Assembly (NCBI GenBank): GCA_023254755.1
Contig: JALRKU010000259.1
Span: 1-7,718, forward strand
Reading direction: 5' to 3'
From: Aeromicrobium sp.
Lineage (GTDB): Bacteria > Actinomycetota > Actinomycetes > Propionibacteriales > Nocardioidaceae
DNA: 7,718 nt
The translations under genes and the position numbers were made by a program. This document shows positions 1 to 5,590 of this stretch, in pieces (within the stretch, counting starts at the first letter, position 1; each line of letters starts with the position of its first letter). The notes under the pieces are model-generated. The model was not told where the DNA came from. It did no database searches and was given only the letters and a program-made list of their open reading frames with translations.

Positions 1-215
1 TTGATCACGTCCCCATCGAGGGAACGATCGTCGAAGAACAACTGGTAGCGCAGGCCCGAGCAGCCGCCGGGCTGGACGGCGATGCGCAGCGCGAGGTCGT
101 CGCGGCCTTCCTGGTCGAGCAGGCTCTTGACCTTGGCAGCGGCGCCGTCGGTCAGCTTGACGCCGTCGGCGGTCTCCGTGGTGGCGTCGGTGGTGTGCTC
201 GGTCGAGGCGGTCAT
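1..215 (-). CDS. erpA: Iron-sulfur cluster insertion protein, ErpA/HesB/IscA family (partial, C-terminus beyond window)
   Basis: A-type Fe-S carrier that binds a [Fe-S] cluster and passes it to apoproteins in the cytoplasm. Only the first 71 codons are visible. They start at ATG 215 (reading MTASTEH), followed by a Thr-rich N-terminal stretch and then VKLTDGAAAKVKSLL and the family core ALRIAVQPGGCSGLRYQLFFDD. The Cys in GGCSG is the first of the three conserved cluster ligands; the C-terminal CGC pair lies outside the window. The family is usually 105-125 residues, so roughly 40-50 residues are missing. The start is supported by GGGAG six nt upstream. The gene follows the glycerate kinase gene on the same strand after 80 bp. 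The same pairing exists in M. tuberculosis (Rv2205c/Rv2204c), which favours ErpA over other A-type carriers. Family assignment is firm; the exact symbol is from context. Confidence 0.9.
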   Translation of the reverse strand, partial: MTASTEHTTDATTETADGVKLTDGAAAKVKSLLDQEGRDDLALRIAVQPGGCSGLRYQLFFDDRSLDGDVI

Positions 216-283
216 CAGGTCTCCCGGGGTGCCGTGAGGATCAGGTCGTGGGGGTCAACACGCGAGGTGTCGCCGTTGTTCCC

Positions 284-289
284 ATCGTA
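284..289 (-). promoter_or_regulatory. Candidate -10 box (TACGAT) for erpA
   Basis: The hexamer TACGAT on the minus strand fits the actinobacterial TANNNT -10 consensus. It would start transcription near 277, giving a leader of about 60 nt before the erpA ATG. It lies inside the 80-bp gap after the glycerate kinase stop codon. The surrounding 9-mer CGTACGATG is identical to the one at the pspA -10. No convincing -35 is visible. erpA could equally be read through from the gene upstream. Confidence 0.35.
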
Positions 290-295
290 CGCCCG

Positions 296-1402
296 TCACC
301 CACGGGACCAGGTGCGCGCCACCCGCGCAGCGAGCTCGACGAGCGACGCGTAGGGATCGGCGAGGGACTGCTCCAACCCCACGACGTCGGCCGCGGCGTA
401 GGCGCTCTCGACCCCCATGGCGCGCATCTCGCGTGCGCCGACGTCGACCTGGCCGGCCAGCACGACGCACGGCCGAGCGGCGGCCGCGGCGACCTGCGCC
501 ACCCCGAACACGACCTTTCCCGCCCGCGAGCTGAAGTCGTAGCGACCCTCGCCGCTGACCACGAGGTCGGCCTGGGCGACGACTCCGGACAGGCCCACGG
601 CGTCGGCGACGAGGTCCACGCCGGAGGTGACGGTGCCGCCGAGCAGCAGCAGCGCGAAGCCGAGGCCGCCCGCCGCTCCCGCGCCCTTGACGTCGGCGAT
701 CCGACGCTCGGCCGGCGTCGGCCCGCAGACGACGTCGACGAAGCGGTCCAGCACGCCGTCGACCGCGATGACCTGCTCGTCGGTGAGACCCTTCTGCGGT
801 CCGAACGTGCGCGTGGCCCCGAACATGCCCAGCAGCACGGAGTCGACGTCGCTCGCGACCACCAGCTCGACGCCCGCCAGCCGCTGCCGGGCCGGGCCGA
901 GGTCGACCGTCGCGACGCCGCGCAGACCCTCGGGCCCCGCGTCGAGGGGACCGTCGGCGACGGTTCCGAGCGCTCCCAGCAGTCCGGCACCCGCGTCGTT
1001 CGTGGCACTGCCGCCGAGCCCCACGACGACGCGCGAGGCGCCGGCGTCGACCGCGGCGGCGACCAGCTCTCCCACGCCTGTCGTGGACGCCGTGAGCGGG
1101 TCGCGCCGCTCCCCCAGGTGCAGTCCGCAGGCCTGGGCGCTCTCGACGTACGCGGTGTCGCCGACGAGGAGCCACGACGCAGGCACCGCGTCGCCGAGAG
1201 GACCGTGGACGGTGTGCGCCATCAGACGTCCGCCCAGCGACGCGTGCAGCACCGCGACGAACCCGGGACCGCCGTCCGCGACGGGCACCGGAACGAGCTC
1301 GTCGCGGGGCGCCTGACGTCGCCACCCCTCCACGATGGCTCGCGCGGCCTCCGGCGCGGTGAGGGTGCCGCCGAACGAGTCCGGCGCCACGACGACCTTC
1401 AT
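296..1402 (-). CDS. Glycerate kinase family protein (type I, GlxK/GarK-like), Rv2205c-type
   Basis: Predicted cytoplasmic kinase phosphorylating glycerate with ATP (the family makes 2- or 3-phosphoglycerate). It is 368 residues, normal for the family. It begins MKVVVAPDSFGGTLTA, and later motifs are ADGGPGF (42-48), RDPLTASTTGVGEL (100-113), GLGGSATNDAGAG (128-140), FGPQKG (200-205), GAGAAGGLGFALL (240-252) and GEGRYDFSSRAGK (274-286). ATG 1402 is chosen because the family begins at this MKVVVAPDS motif and GGAGG lies nine nt upstream; longer in-frame starts add only non-homologous residues. Several normally conserved positions differ: DSFGG for DSFKG, DGGPG for DGGEG, and SVL where NPL is usual after the ASDV motif. 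This resembles my recollection of the mycobacterial homologue Rv2205c, so substrate is less certain than fold. It lies between the aminotransferase gene (124 bp upstream) and erpA (80 bp downstream). Confidence 0.88.
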   Translation of the reverse strand: MKVVVAPDSFGGTLTAPEAARAIVEGWRRQAPRDELVPVPVADGGPGFVAVLHASLGGRLMAHTVHGPLGDAVPASWLLVGDTAYVESAQACGLHLGERRDPLTASTTGVGELVAAAVDAGASRVVVGLGGSATNDAGAGLLGALGTVADGPLDAGPEGLRGVATVDLGPARQRLAGVELVVASDVDSVLLGMFGATRTFGPQKGLTDEQVIAVDGVLDRFVDVVCGPTPAERRIADVKGAGAAGGLGFALLLLGGTVTSGVDLVADAVGLSGVVAQADLVVSGEGRYDFSSRAGKVVFGVAQVAAAAARPCVVLAGQVDVGAREMRAMGVESAYAAADVVGLEQSLADPYASLVELAARVARTWSRG

Positions 1403-1458
1403 CGACCTCGCCCTCCCTCGCTGCGCGCCGCGGTGCACCCCGTGTGCGGCTGATCCAT
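1399..1458 (-). other. Possible 19-codon upstream ORF overlapping the glycerate kinase start (ATGA)
   Basis: From ATG 1458 a short frame reads MDQPHTGCTAARSEGGRGR and stops at a TGA whose bases overlap the kinase ATG in the sequence ATGA. Such a four-base overlap is typical of translational coupling. There is no clear Shine-Dalgarno before ATG 1458, and the length is well within chance in GC-rich DNA. Whether it is translated cannot be judged from sequence alone. Confidence 0.25.
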
Positions 1459-1484
1459 CGGTCGAGACGTCGCACGCAGCGAGG
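1416..1484 (-). promoter_or_regulatory. Long-range stem-loop in the leader of the glycerate kinase gene
   Basis: Arms at 1472-1484 and 1416-1428 are inverted repeats of 13 positions with one difference. In minus-strand RNA that difference becomes a G-U pair, so the RNA stem is continuous (CCUCGCUGCGUGC with GCGCGCAGCGAGG), with one more possible U-G pair outside it. The loop is 43 nt. The 3' arm runs into the GGAGG (1412-1416) that serves the kinase start. The large loop and lack of a U tract argue against an intrinsic terminator. A role in translation control is inference. The rest of the 124-bp gap holds nothing else I recognise. Confidence 0.4.
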
Positions 1485-1526
1485 ACCGAGACGGAGGGGC
1501 CACGACGAGATCGGGGCGGGTCGGGA

Positions 1527-2795
1527 TCAGGCGAGGGCCTGCTCGGCCGCGGCGATGAGCACGCAGGTCGCCAGGACGTCGATCGCGGTGCCGAGCTCCT
1601 CGGGCGACGGGTACGAGGGCGCGATCCGGATGTTCCGGTCGTGCGGGTCCTTACCGTACGGGAACGAGGCCCCGGCAGGCGTCATCGCGACACCGGCACC
1701 CTTGGCGAGCTCGACGACCCGTGCTGCGGTCCCGTCGACGACGTCGAGGCTGACGAAGTAGCCGCCCTTCGGCTCGGTCCAGGTGGCCACGCCGTACGCC
1801 CCGAGCCGATCGGCGAGGGTCGCGGTGACCTGCCGGAACTTGGGCGCGAGGATCTCGCGGTGCCGGGCCATCAGGGCGTGCACGCCGTCGACGTCCTTCA
1901 GGAACCGCACGTGCCGCAGCTGGTTGACCTTGTCGGGCCCGATCGTGCGCTTGCCGACGTGCTTGAGGTACCAGGCCACGTTGTCCGGAGACGACGCGAA
2001 GAAGCACACGCCGGAGCCGGCGAACGTGATCTTGGAGGTCGACGCGAACACGACGGGTCGGTTCGGGTTCCCCGACGCGGCGCAGAGCCCGATGATGTCG
2101 GCGGTCTTGGTCTGCTCCTCGGTGAGGTGGTGCACCGCGTAGGCGTTGTCCCAGAAGATCCGGAAGTCCGGCGCGGCCGTCTCGAGCGCGGCGAGCTCGG
2201 CGGCGACGGCCTCGCTGACGACGGCCCCGCTCGGGTTGCCGTACGTCGGCACCAGCCACATCCCCTTGACCGCGGGGTCCTTGACGAGCTCGCGCACCTG
2301 GGCGACGTCGGGTCCGTCGTCGTGGAGGTCGACCGGGATCATCTCGACGCCGTACGACTCGGTGAGCGCGAAGTGCCGGTCGTAGCCGGGCACCGGGCAC
2401 ACGAACTTGACGGTCTCCTCCGCCGACCACGGGGCCGGGGAGTCGACCGTGCCGTGCAGCAGCGAGTAGACGAGCGTGTCGTGCATCAGCGACAGGCTCG
2501 CGTTGTCGCCGACCACGATCTGCTCGACGGGCGCCTGGAGGATCGGTGCGAAGATCTCGCGCAGCTCGGGCAGGCCCACCAGACCGCCGTAGTTGCGGGT
2601 GTCGGTGCCCGCCGCGTCGGTGAACTCCTCGCCCGGCAGGGTGAGCAGGGCGTTCGAGAGGTCGAGCTGCTCCGGTGACGGCTTGCCCCGCGTCAGGTCC
2701 AGCTTCAGGCCGGCCGCGGTGAGCCGCTCGTACGCCGCGCGCTGCTCCTCGAGCAGGGACTGGATCTGGTCGGAGGTCAGGTCGTCGAAGGCCAC
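1527..2795 (-). CDS. Aspartate aminotransferase, class I PLP enzyme of subgroup Ic (Rv3722c/AspT type)
   Basis: PLP-dependent transaminase interconverting aspartate and 2-oxoglutarate with oxaloacetate and glutamate, in the cytoplasm. It is 422 residues, as expected for the actinobacterial Ic group. Visible motifs: LTRGKPSPEQLDLSN (34-48), GTDTRNYGG (63-71), PVPGYDRHF (134-142), YGNPSG (185-190), WDNAYAVHHL (215-224), the Schiff-base lysine in STSK (K255), TEPKGGYFVSLD (340-351) and the substrate-carboxylate Arg in NIRIAPSYP (R390). I chose GTG 2795 (reading MAFDDL) because it sits 7 nt after a TAGGTT -10 box and matches the short N-terminus I recall for mycobacterial Rv3722c. A TTG at 2804 in the same frame would lie inside that box. 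The gene follows pspAB by 31 bp but appears to have its own promoter. MocR-type regulators share the fold, but no DNA-binding domain is present here. Confidence 0.93.
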   Translation of the reverse strand: MAFDDLTSDQIQSLLEEQRAAYERLTAAGLKLDLTRGKPSPEQLDLSNALLTLPGEEFTDAAGTDTRNYGGLVGLPELREIFAPILQAPVEQIVVGDNASLSLMHDTLVYSLLHGTVDSPAPWSAEETVKFVCPVPGYDRHFALTESYGVEMIPVDLHDDGPDVAQVRELVKDPAVKGMWLVPTYGNPSGAVVSEAVAAELAALETAAPDFRIFWDNAYAVHHLTEEQTKTADIIGLCAASGNPNRPVVFASTSKITFAGSGVCFFASSPDNVAWYLKHVGKRTIGPDKVNQLRHVRFLKDVDGVHALMARHREILAPKFRQVTATLADRLGAYGVATWTEPKGGYFVSLDVVDGTAARVVELAKGAGVAMTPAGASFPYGKDPHDRNIRIAPSYPSPEELGTAIDVLATCVLIAAAEQALA

Positions 2796-2802
2796 GGGTC
2801 CC

Positions 2803-2808
2803 AACCTA
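2803..2808 (-). promoter_or_regulatory. -10 box TAGGTT for the aspartate aminotransferase gene (leaderless)
   Basis: TAGGTT matches TANNNT and is followed by 7 nt and then GTG 2795, so the mRNA would begin at or next to the start codon. No clear Shine-Dalgarno precedes this GTG, which fits a leaderless transcript. A short inverted repeat, GTGAG-N6-CTCAC (2815-2830), lies just upstream and overlaps the pspAB stop codon. Confidence 0.55.
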
Positions 2809-2826
2809 ACGCCCGTGAGATGACCC

Positions 2827-3390
2827 TCACAGGCCGGGAGCGCCCCAGATGGCGAGCCAGCGCGACAGGTCCTGCTCGACCGTGATGTCCGCGTCGACGA
2901 TGCCGCGCACCTGCAGCTCGAGGGCGTTGTCGCGGTGCGTCGCGTCGAGCGGGACGAAGGGGTAGAACGTGCCGCGCTTGTACAGGTAGACCAGCGCCAT
3001 CCTGCGACCTTCGGGCGCCGTGAAGACCACGGTGGAGCACAGCAGCGCCTGGTCGAAGCCGGCGTCGCGCAGCGAGGAGTTGACCGCGTGGAGGTCGGTG
3101 ACGAGACCGGACACGTCGCCGGGGGGCTTGGTGACCGAGAACCACCGGAAGCCGTAGGTGTCGTCGGTGCGTGCCACCTGCGAGCCGTCGGTCGCGATGA
3201 GCTGCTCGGCCTGCTGCTCGACCGTCGCGAAGGCGCCGCCCTCGCCGCTGCGGTAGCACACCGCGCCCTGTCCGGTCGGCGCGAAGCCTTCGGTCTGCAG
3301 CGACAACGCAGCCTGCGGCACGGCGAACAGCGCGTCGAGGTCGGCCTTCGGCGGGGTCGACCGGCCGAGGATCGAGTCCCAGAAGCCCAT
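2827..3390 (-). CDS. pspAB: PspA-associated protein PspAB
   Basis: Protein of 187 residues of the family found with actinobacterial PspA and HtpX; its biochemical role is not established. It begins MGFWDSILGRSTPPKADLDALFAVPQAA and has a mixed alpha/beta, soluble composition without a signal peptide or membrane segment. Recognisable stretches are YGFRWFSVTKPPGDVSGLV (79-97) and the C-terminal RWLAIWGAP (177-185). ATG 3390 is supported by the family N-terminus MGFWD and by AGGA overlapping the htpX stop codon. The frame stays open much further upstream, but that part only shadows htpX. It lies 11 nt after htpX and is the third gene of the pspA-htpX-pspAB cassette, implying co-transcription and a role in membrane-stress handling. 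The identification rests on remembered family sequence plus gene order. Confidence 0.85.
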   Translation of the reverse strand: MGFWDSILGRSTPPKADLDALFAVPQAALSLQTEGFAPTGQGAVCYRSGEGGAFATVEQQAEQLIATDGSQVARTDDTYGFRWFSVTKPPGDVSGLVTDLHAVNSSLRDAGFDQALLCSTVVFTAPEGRRMALVYLYKRGTFYPFVPLDATHRDNALELQVRGIVDADITVEQDLSRWLAIWGAPGL

Positions 3391-3401
3391 GTCGGGTGAT
3401 C

Positions 3402-4298
3402 CTAGAGCGGCTCGGACAGCTCGGCGCTGACCCTGGCCAGCTGGTCGAGTCGCTGCTGCAGCGGCGGGTGCGTGGAGAACAGCGCTCCCACGGACTCGCG
3501 GTTCAGTGCGGGAGCGAAGAAGAACGCGCTGATCGCCTGGCCCTCGCGCAGGTCGCGGTTCGGGATGCGGGCCATGTCGCCGGAGATCTTGACCAGGGCC
3601 GACGACAGCTTGGAGGGCCGGCCGGTGAGGTAGGCGCCGCTGCGATCGGCACTCAGCTCCCGGTAGCGCGAGAGCGATCGGGTGAGCAGGAAGCTGACGA
3701 AGTAGACGACCATGCTGACCAGGAACACGACCAGGAACGCCGGTCCGCCGTTGCCGTTCCGGTCGCGGCCGCCGCCCAGGTACATGCCCCAGCGCGTGAT
3801 GAAGCCGGCGAGCAGGCCGAGCGACGACGCGACCGTCATGACGGTGACGTCGCGGTTGGCCACGTGAGCGAGCTCGTGCGCGAGCACGCCCTCGAGCTCG
3901 TCGGCGTCGAGCCTTTGCATGATGCCGGTGGTGACGCAGACCGACGAGTGGTTCGGTGATCGGCCCGTGGCGAACGCGTTGGGCATGTCGGTCACCGACA
4001 CCGCGACGCGCGGCTTCTTCATGTCCGCCAGGGCGCACAGCCGGTCGATCATCGCGTGCAGCTCGGGTGCCTGCTCCGGCGACACCTCGCGGGCCCCCAT
4101 CGACTTGAGCGCGAGCGAGTCGGAGAAGTACCACTGGCCCCACGACATCGCCAGCACGATGACGATGCCCATCACGGCCGAGCCGCTCGCGTAGATGAGG
4201 AACGCGCCGAACGCGACGTAGAGGGCGCCGAGGCCCAGGCTCACGCCGCCCATCCGCAGGGTCAGGCCGCTGTCGCCACGGAACCGGGTGCGCGCCAC
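3402..4298 (-). CDS. htpX: Membrane zinc metalloprotease HtpX (peptidase M48B)
   Basis: Integral membrane zinc protease that degrades misfolded membrane proteins as part of envelope quality control. It is 298 residues. Two hydrophobic segments near the N-terminus (about 19-37 and 41-58) precede the cytosolic catalytic region. The HEXXH zinc site is HELAH at 141-145, the third ligand lies in RYRELSAD (E214), and MPNAFATG (105-112) is the usual M48 substrate-strand motif. Two further hydrophobic segments lie at about 153-172 and 187-206, separated by a Gly/Asn-rich loop. The C-terminal THPP (276-279) is also typical. Translation starts at GTG 4298, one nt after the pspA TGA, with GGAGG (4305-4309) six nt upstream inside the end of pspA, so the two genes are probably translationally coupled. 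All catalytic residues are present. Confidence 0.96.
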   Translation of the reverse strand: MARTRFRGDSGLTLRMGGVSLGLGALYVAFGAFLIYASGSAVMGIVIVLAMSWGQWYFSDSLALKSMGAREVSPEQAPELHAMIDRLCALADMKKPRVAVSVTDMPNAFATGRSPNHSSVCVTTGIMQRLDADELEGVLAHELAHVANRDVTVMTVASSLGLLAGFITRWGMYLGGGRDRNGNGGPAFLVVFLVSMVVYFVSFLLTRSLSRYRELSADRSGAYLTGRPSKLSSALVKISGDMARIPNRDLREGQAISAFFFAPALNRESVGALFSTHPPLQQRLDQLARVSAELSEPL

Positions 4299-4299
4299 C

Positions 4300-4992
4300 T
4301 CAGGCCTCCGGCGACCGGTGGATGGCCTGGAGCTGACGCTCGACCTCGGCGGCCTCCGCGTCGAACCGGCGCAGCTCGGCCTGGCGGGGATCCTCGCCGG
4401 CCCGCTGCACGACGCCGTCGGCCACGAGCTCGTCGACCGCGTCGGCGGTGGCCTCCAGCTCGCGGGTGCGGCGCTCGGCGTCGGCCATGGCCTGTCCGAC
4501 CTCGCTGCCGGCGGCGTTGATGCCCGTCGTGGCGCTGTTGATCTCGGCGCGTGCGGCAGCGGCCGCGTGGCGGGCGTTCAGGGTGTCCTTGCGGACGCGG
4601 AACTGCTCGACGTCGTTCTCGACCTGCGTGACCGACAGCTGGAGGCGCTCCTGCTCGGCCCGGAGCGCGGACTGGCGCTCGACCAGCTCGGCCTCCGCCT
4701 TCTCGAGGGTCAGCTTGCGTCCGAGGATCTCGCGCGCCCGGTCGTCGTCGCCGTCGCTGACGGCCTGACGGGCGTCGGTCTCGAGCTGGGCCTCCTGCTG
4801 TCGCAGCTGCGCGAGCTGGAGCTCGACCCGCTTGCGACTGGTGTCGACGTCGGCGTAGCCGCGCCGCACCTGCTGCAGCAGCCGGGTCTGCTGGCGGTAC
4901 GTCTCGTCGAGGCGTTCACTGAGCTGCGCGATGTCGTCGCCACGGGAGAACAGCGACCGGAACAGCCGGACGATCCGCTGCCAGATGCTCAT
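4300..4992 (-). CDS. pspA: PspA/IM30 family phage-shock protein
   Basis: Peripheral membrane protein of the PspA/Vipp1 (ESCRT-III-like) family that oligomerises on stressed membranes. It is 230 residues, almost entirely helical and highly charged. An amphipathic basic helix (MSIWQRIVRLFRSLFSR, 1-17) is the predicted membrane-binding element. A long coiled coil follows, with LLQQVRRGYADVDTSRKRVELQL (38-60) matching the actinobacterial PspA signature. The usual Asp-Pro hinge after the first helix is not visible; the region reads RGDDIAQLSERLDETY. ATG 4992 is supported by a TACGAT -10 box six nt upstream and by the intact amphipathic helix. The open frame extends much further upstream but only across the antisense of DUF3043. 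It is the first gene of pspA-htpX-pspAB and is divergent from DUF3043 across 36 bp. Confidence 0.94.
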   Translation of the reverse strand: MSIWQRIVRLFRSLFSRGDDIAQLSERLDETYRQQTRLLQQVRRGYADVDTSRKRVELQLAQLRQQEAQLETDARQAVSDGDDDRAREILGRKLTLEKAEAELVERQSALRAEQERLQLSVTQVENDVEQFRVRKDTLNARHAAAAARAEINSATTGINAAGSEVGQAMADAERRTRELEATADAVDELVADGVVQRAGEDPRQAELRRFDAEAAEVERQLQAIHRSPEA

Positions 4993-4998
4993 GGCTGC

Positions 4999-5004
4999 AT
5001 CGTA
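4999..5004 (-). promoter_or_regulatory. -10 box TACGAT of the pspA operon (leaderless)
   Basis: TACGAT on the minus strand matches TANNNT and is followed by 6 nt and then ATG 4992, so the pspA mRNA should lack a leader. No strong -35 is visible. The expected -35 position (about 5022-5027) overlaps the -10 box and start region of the divergent DUF3043 gene. I see no ClgR-type operator here. Confidence 0.55.
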
Positions 5005-5016
5005 CGGCGCGACTTG

Positions 5017-5022
5017 TAGGGT
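5017..5022 (+). promoter_or_regulatory. -10 box TAGGGT of the DUF3043 gene (leaderless)
   Basis: TAGGGT matches TANNNT and is followed by 6 nt and then GTG 5029. It lies only 12 bp from the divergent pspA -10 box, and its expected -35 (about 4994-4999) falls on the pspA box and the bases before the pspA start. A near-palindrome, GGTGACGGCGTGACC (5020-5034), overlaps this box and the start codon. Confidence 0.55.
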
Positions 5023-5028
5023 GACGGC

Positions 5029-5565
5029 GTGACCGAGCAGAACGAGGCGAGCCGAAAGGGGCGTCCGACCCCCAGCCGTCGAGAGGCCGAGGCCGCCCGC
5101 AAGGCGCAGATGAAGCGCCCCCTCTCCCGCAAGGAGCAGAGCCAGCGCCAGCGCGCCGCCCGGGCCGAGATCCGTCGCAAGCAGCAGGAGGCCATGAACG
5201 CCGGCGACGGCAAGTACCTCCCGGCGCGCGACCAGGGGCCGGTCAAGCGGTTCGTCCGCGATTACGTGGACTCGCGATGGAACGTCGGCGAGTTCCTGCT
5301 GCCGATCCTCGTGCTGATCCTGGCGCTGTCGGTCACCGACCAGCCGTGGACGCCTCGGGTGGCCAACTCGCTGTGGGCCGCGACGATCCTCACGGTCGCC
5401 TTCGACACTTGGATGCTGCTGCGCGGCGTCAAGCGACAGGTGGTCGAGCGGTTCGGCGCCGAGCACCTGAAGGGCGTGCGGTTCTACGCCCTGCTCCGCA
5501 GCACGCAGCTGCGGCGCCTGCGGCTGCCCAAGCCCCAGGTCAAGCGCGGCGCTCAGCTGCGCTGA
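5029..5565 (+). CDS. DUF3043 membrane protein (Rv2206-like)
   Basis: Conserved actinobacterial membrane protein of unknown function, 178 residues. The N-terminal 75 residues are very basic and hydrophilic, with the family motif KGRPTPSRREAEAARK (10-25) and then repeated Arg/Lys/Gln stretches likely to be helical and cytoplasmic. DYVDSRWNVGEF (78-89) leads into two hydrophobic segments, about 88-103 and 114-132, joined by a short TDQPWTPR loop. A basic C-terminal tail (133-178) follows. By the positive-inside rule both termini should be cytoplasmic. GTG 5029 is the only plausible start: it follows the -10 box by 6 nt, and GTG 5021 leads to an immediate stop. It is the only plus-strand gene between two minus-strand blocks. 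Its homologue Rv2206 lies beside the Rv2205c/Rv2204c genes, as here apart from the inserted cassette. Confidence 0.9.
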   Translation: MTEQNEASRKGRPTPSRREAEAARKAQMKRPLSRKEQSQRQRAARAEIRRKQQEAMNAGDGKYLPARDQGPVKRFVRDYVDSRWNVGEFLLPILVLILALSVTDQPWTPRVANSLWAATILTVAFDTWMLLRGVKRQVVERFGAEHLKGVRFYALLRSTQLRRLRLPKPQVKRGAQLR

Positions 5566-5590
5566 CTCCGGCCCGGCGCGCGCCCTCGAC

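Noticed and set aside
214..247. Direct repeat ATCAGGTC near the erpA start (214-221 and 240-247)
   Set aside because: Two 8-bp copies, one including the start codon, with no symmetry or further copies. It is too short to claim a binding site.
1335..2678. Long plus-strand open frame (447 codons) opposite the aminotransferase gene
   Set aside because: Its low-complexity Arg/Gly/Val/Asp composition shows no family motif, and the minus-strand frame has every class I aminotransferase motif. It is a GC-rich codon-position shadow.
2802..2804. TTG start for the aminotransferase gene
   Set aside because: It lies inside the TAGGTT -10 box and has no spaced ribosome binding site. GTG 2795 gives the expected N-terminus.
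3391..4143. N-terminal extension of the pspAB frame upstream of ATG 3390
   Set aside because: The extra residues are Arg/Ala/Pro-rich shadow of htpX. MGFWD with an upstream AGGA is the proper start, so there is no fusion.
4993..5028. ClgR operator at the pspA promoter, as in M. tuberculosis
   Set aside because: The expected spaced CGC/GCG half-sites with flanking AT-rich bases are not present; only GC-rich background matches are seen.
5566..5590. Bidirectional terminator between DUF3043 and the 65-residue gene
   Set aside because: The 10-bp palindrome GGCGCGCGCC (5575-5584) can form only about 3 bp of stem around a 4-nt loop and has no U tract. GACTC on both sides is a direct repeat, not an inverted one.
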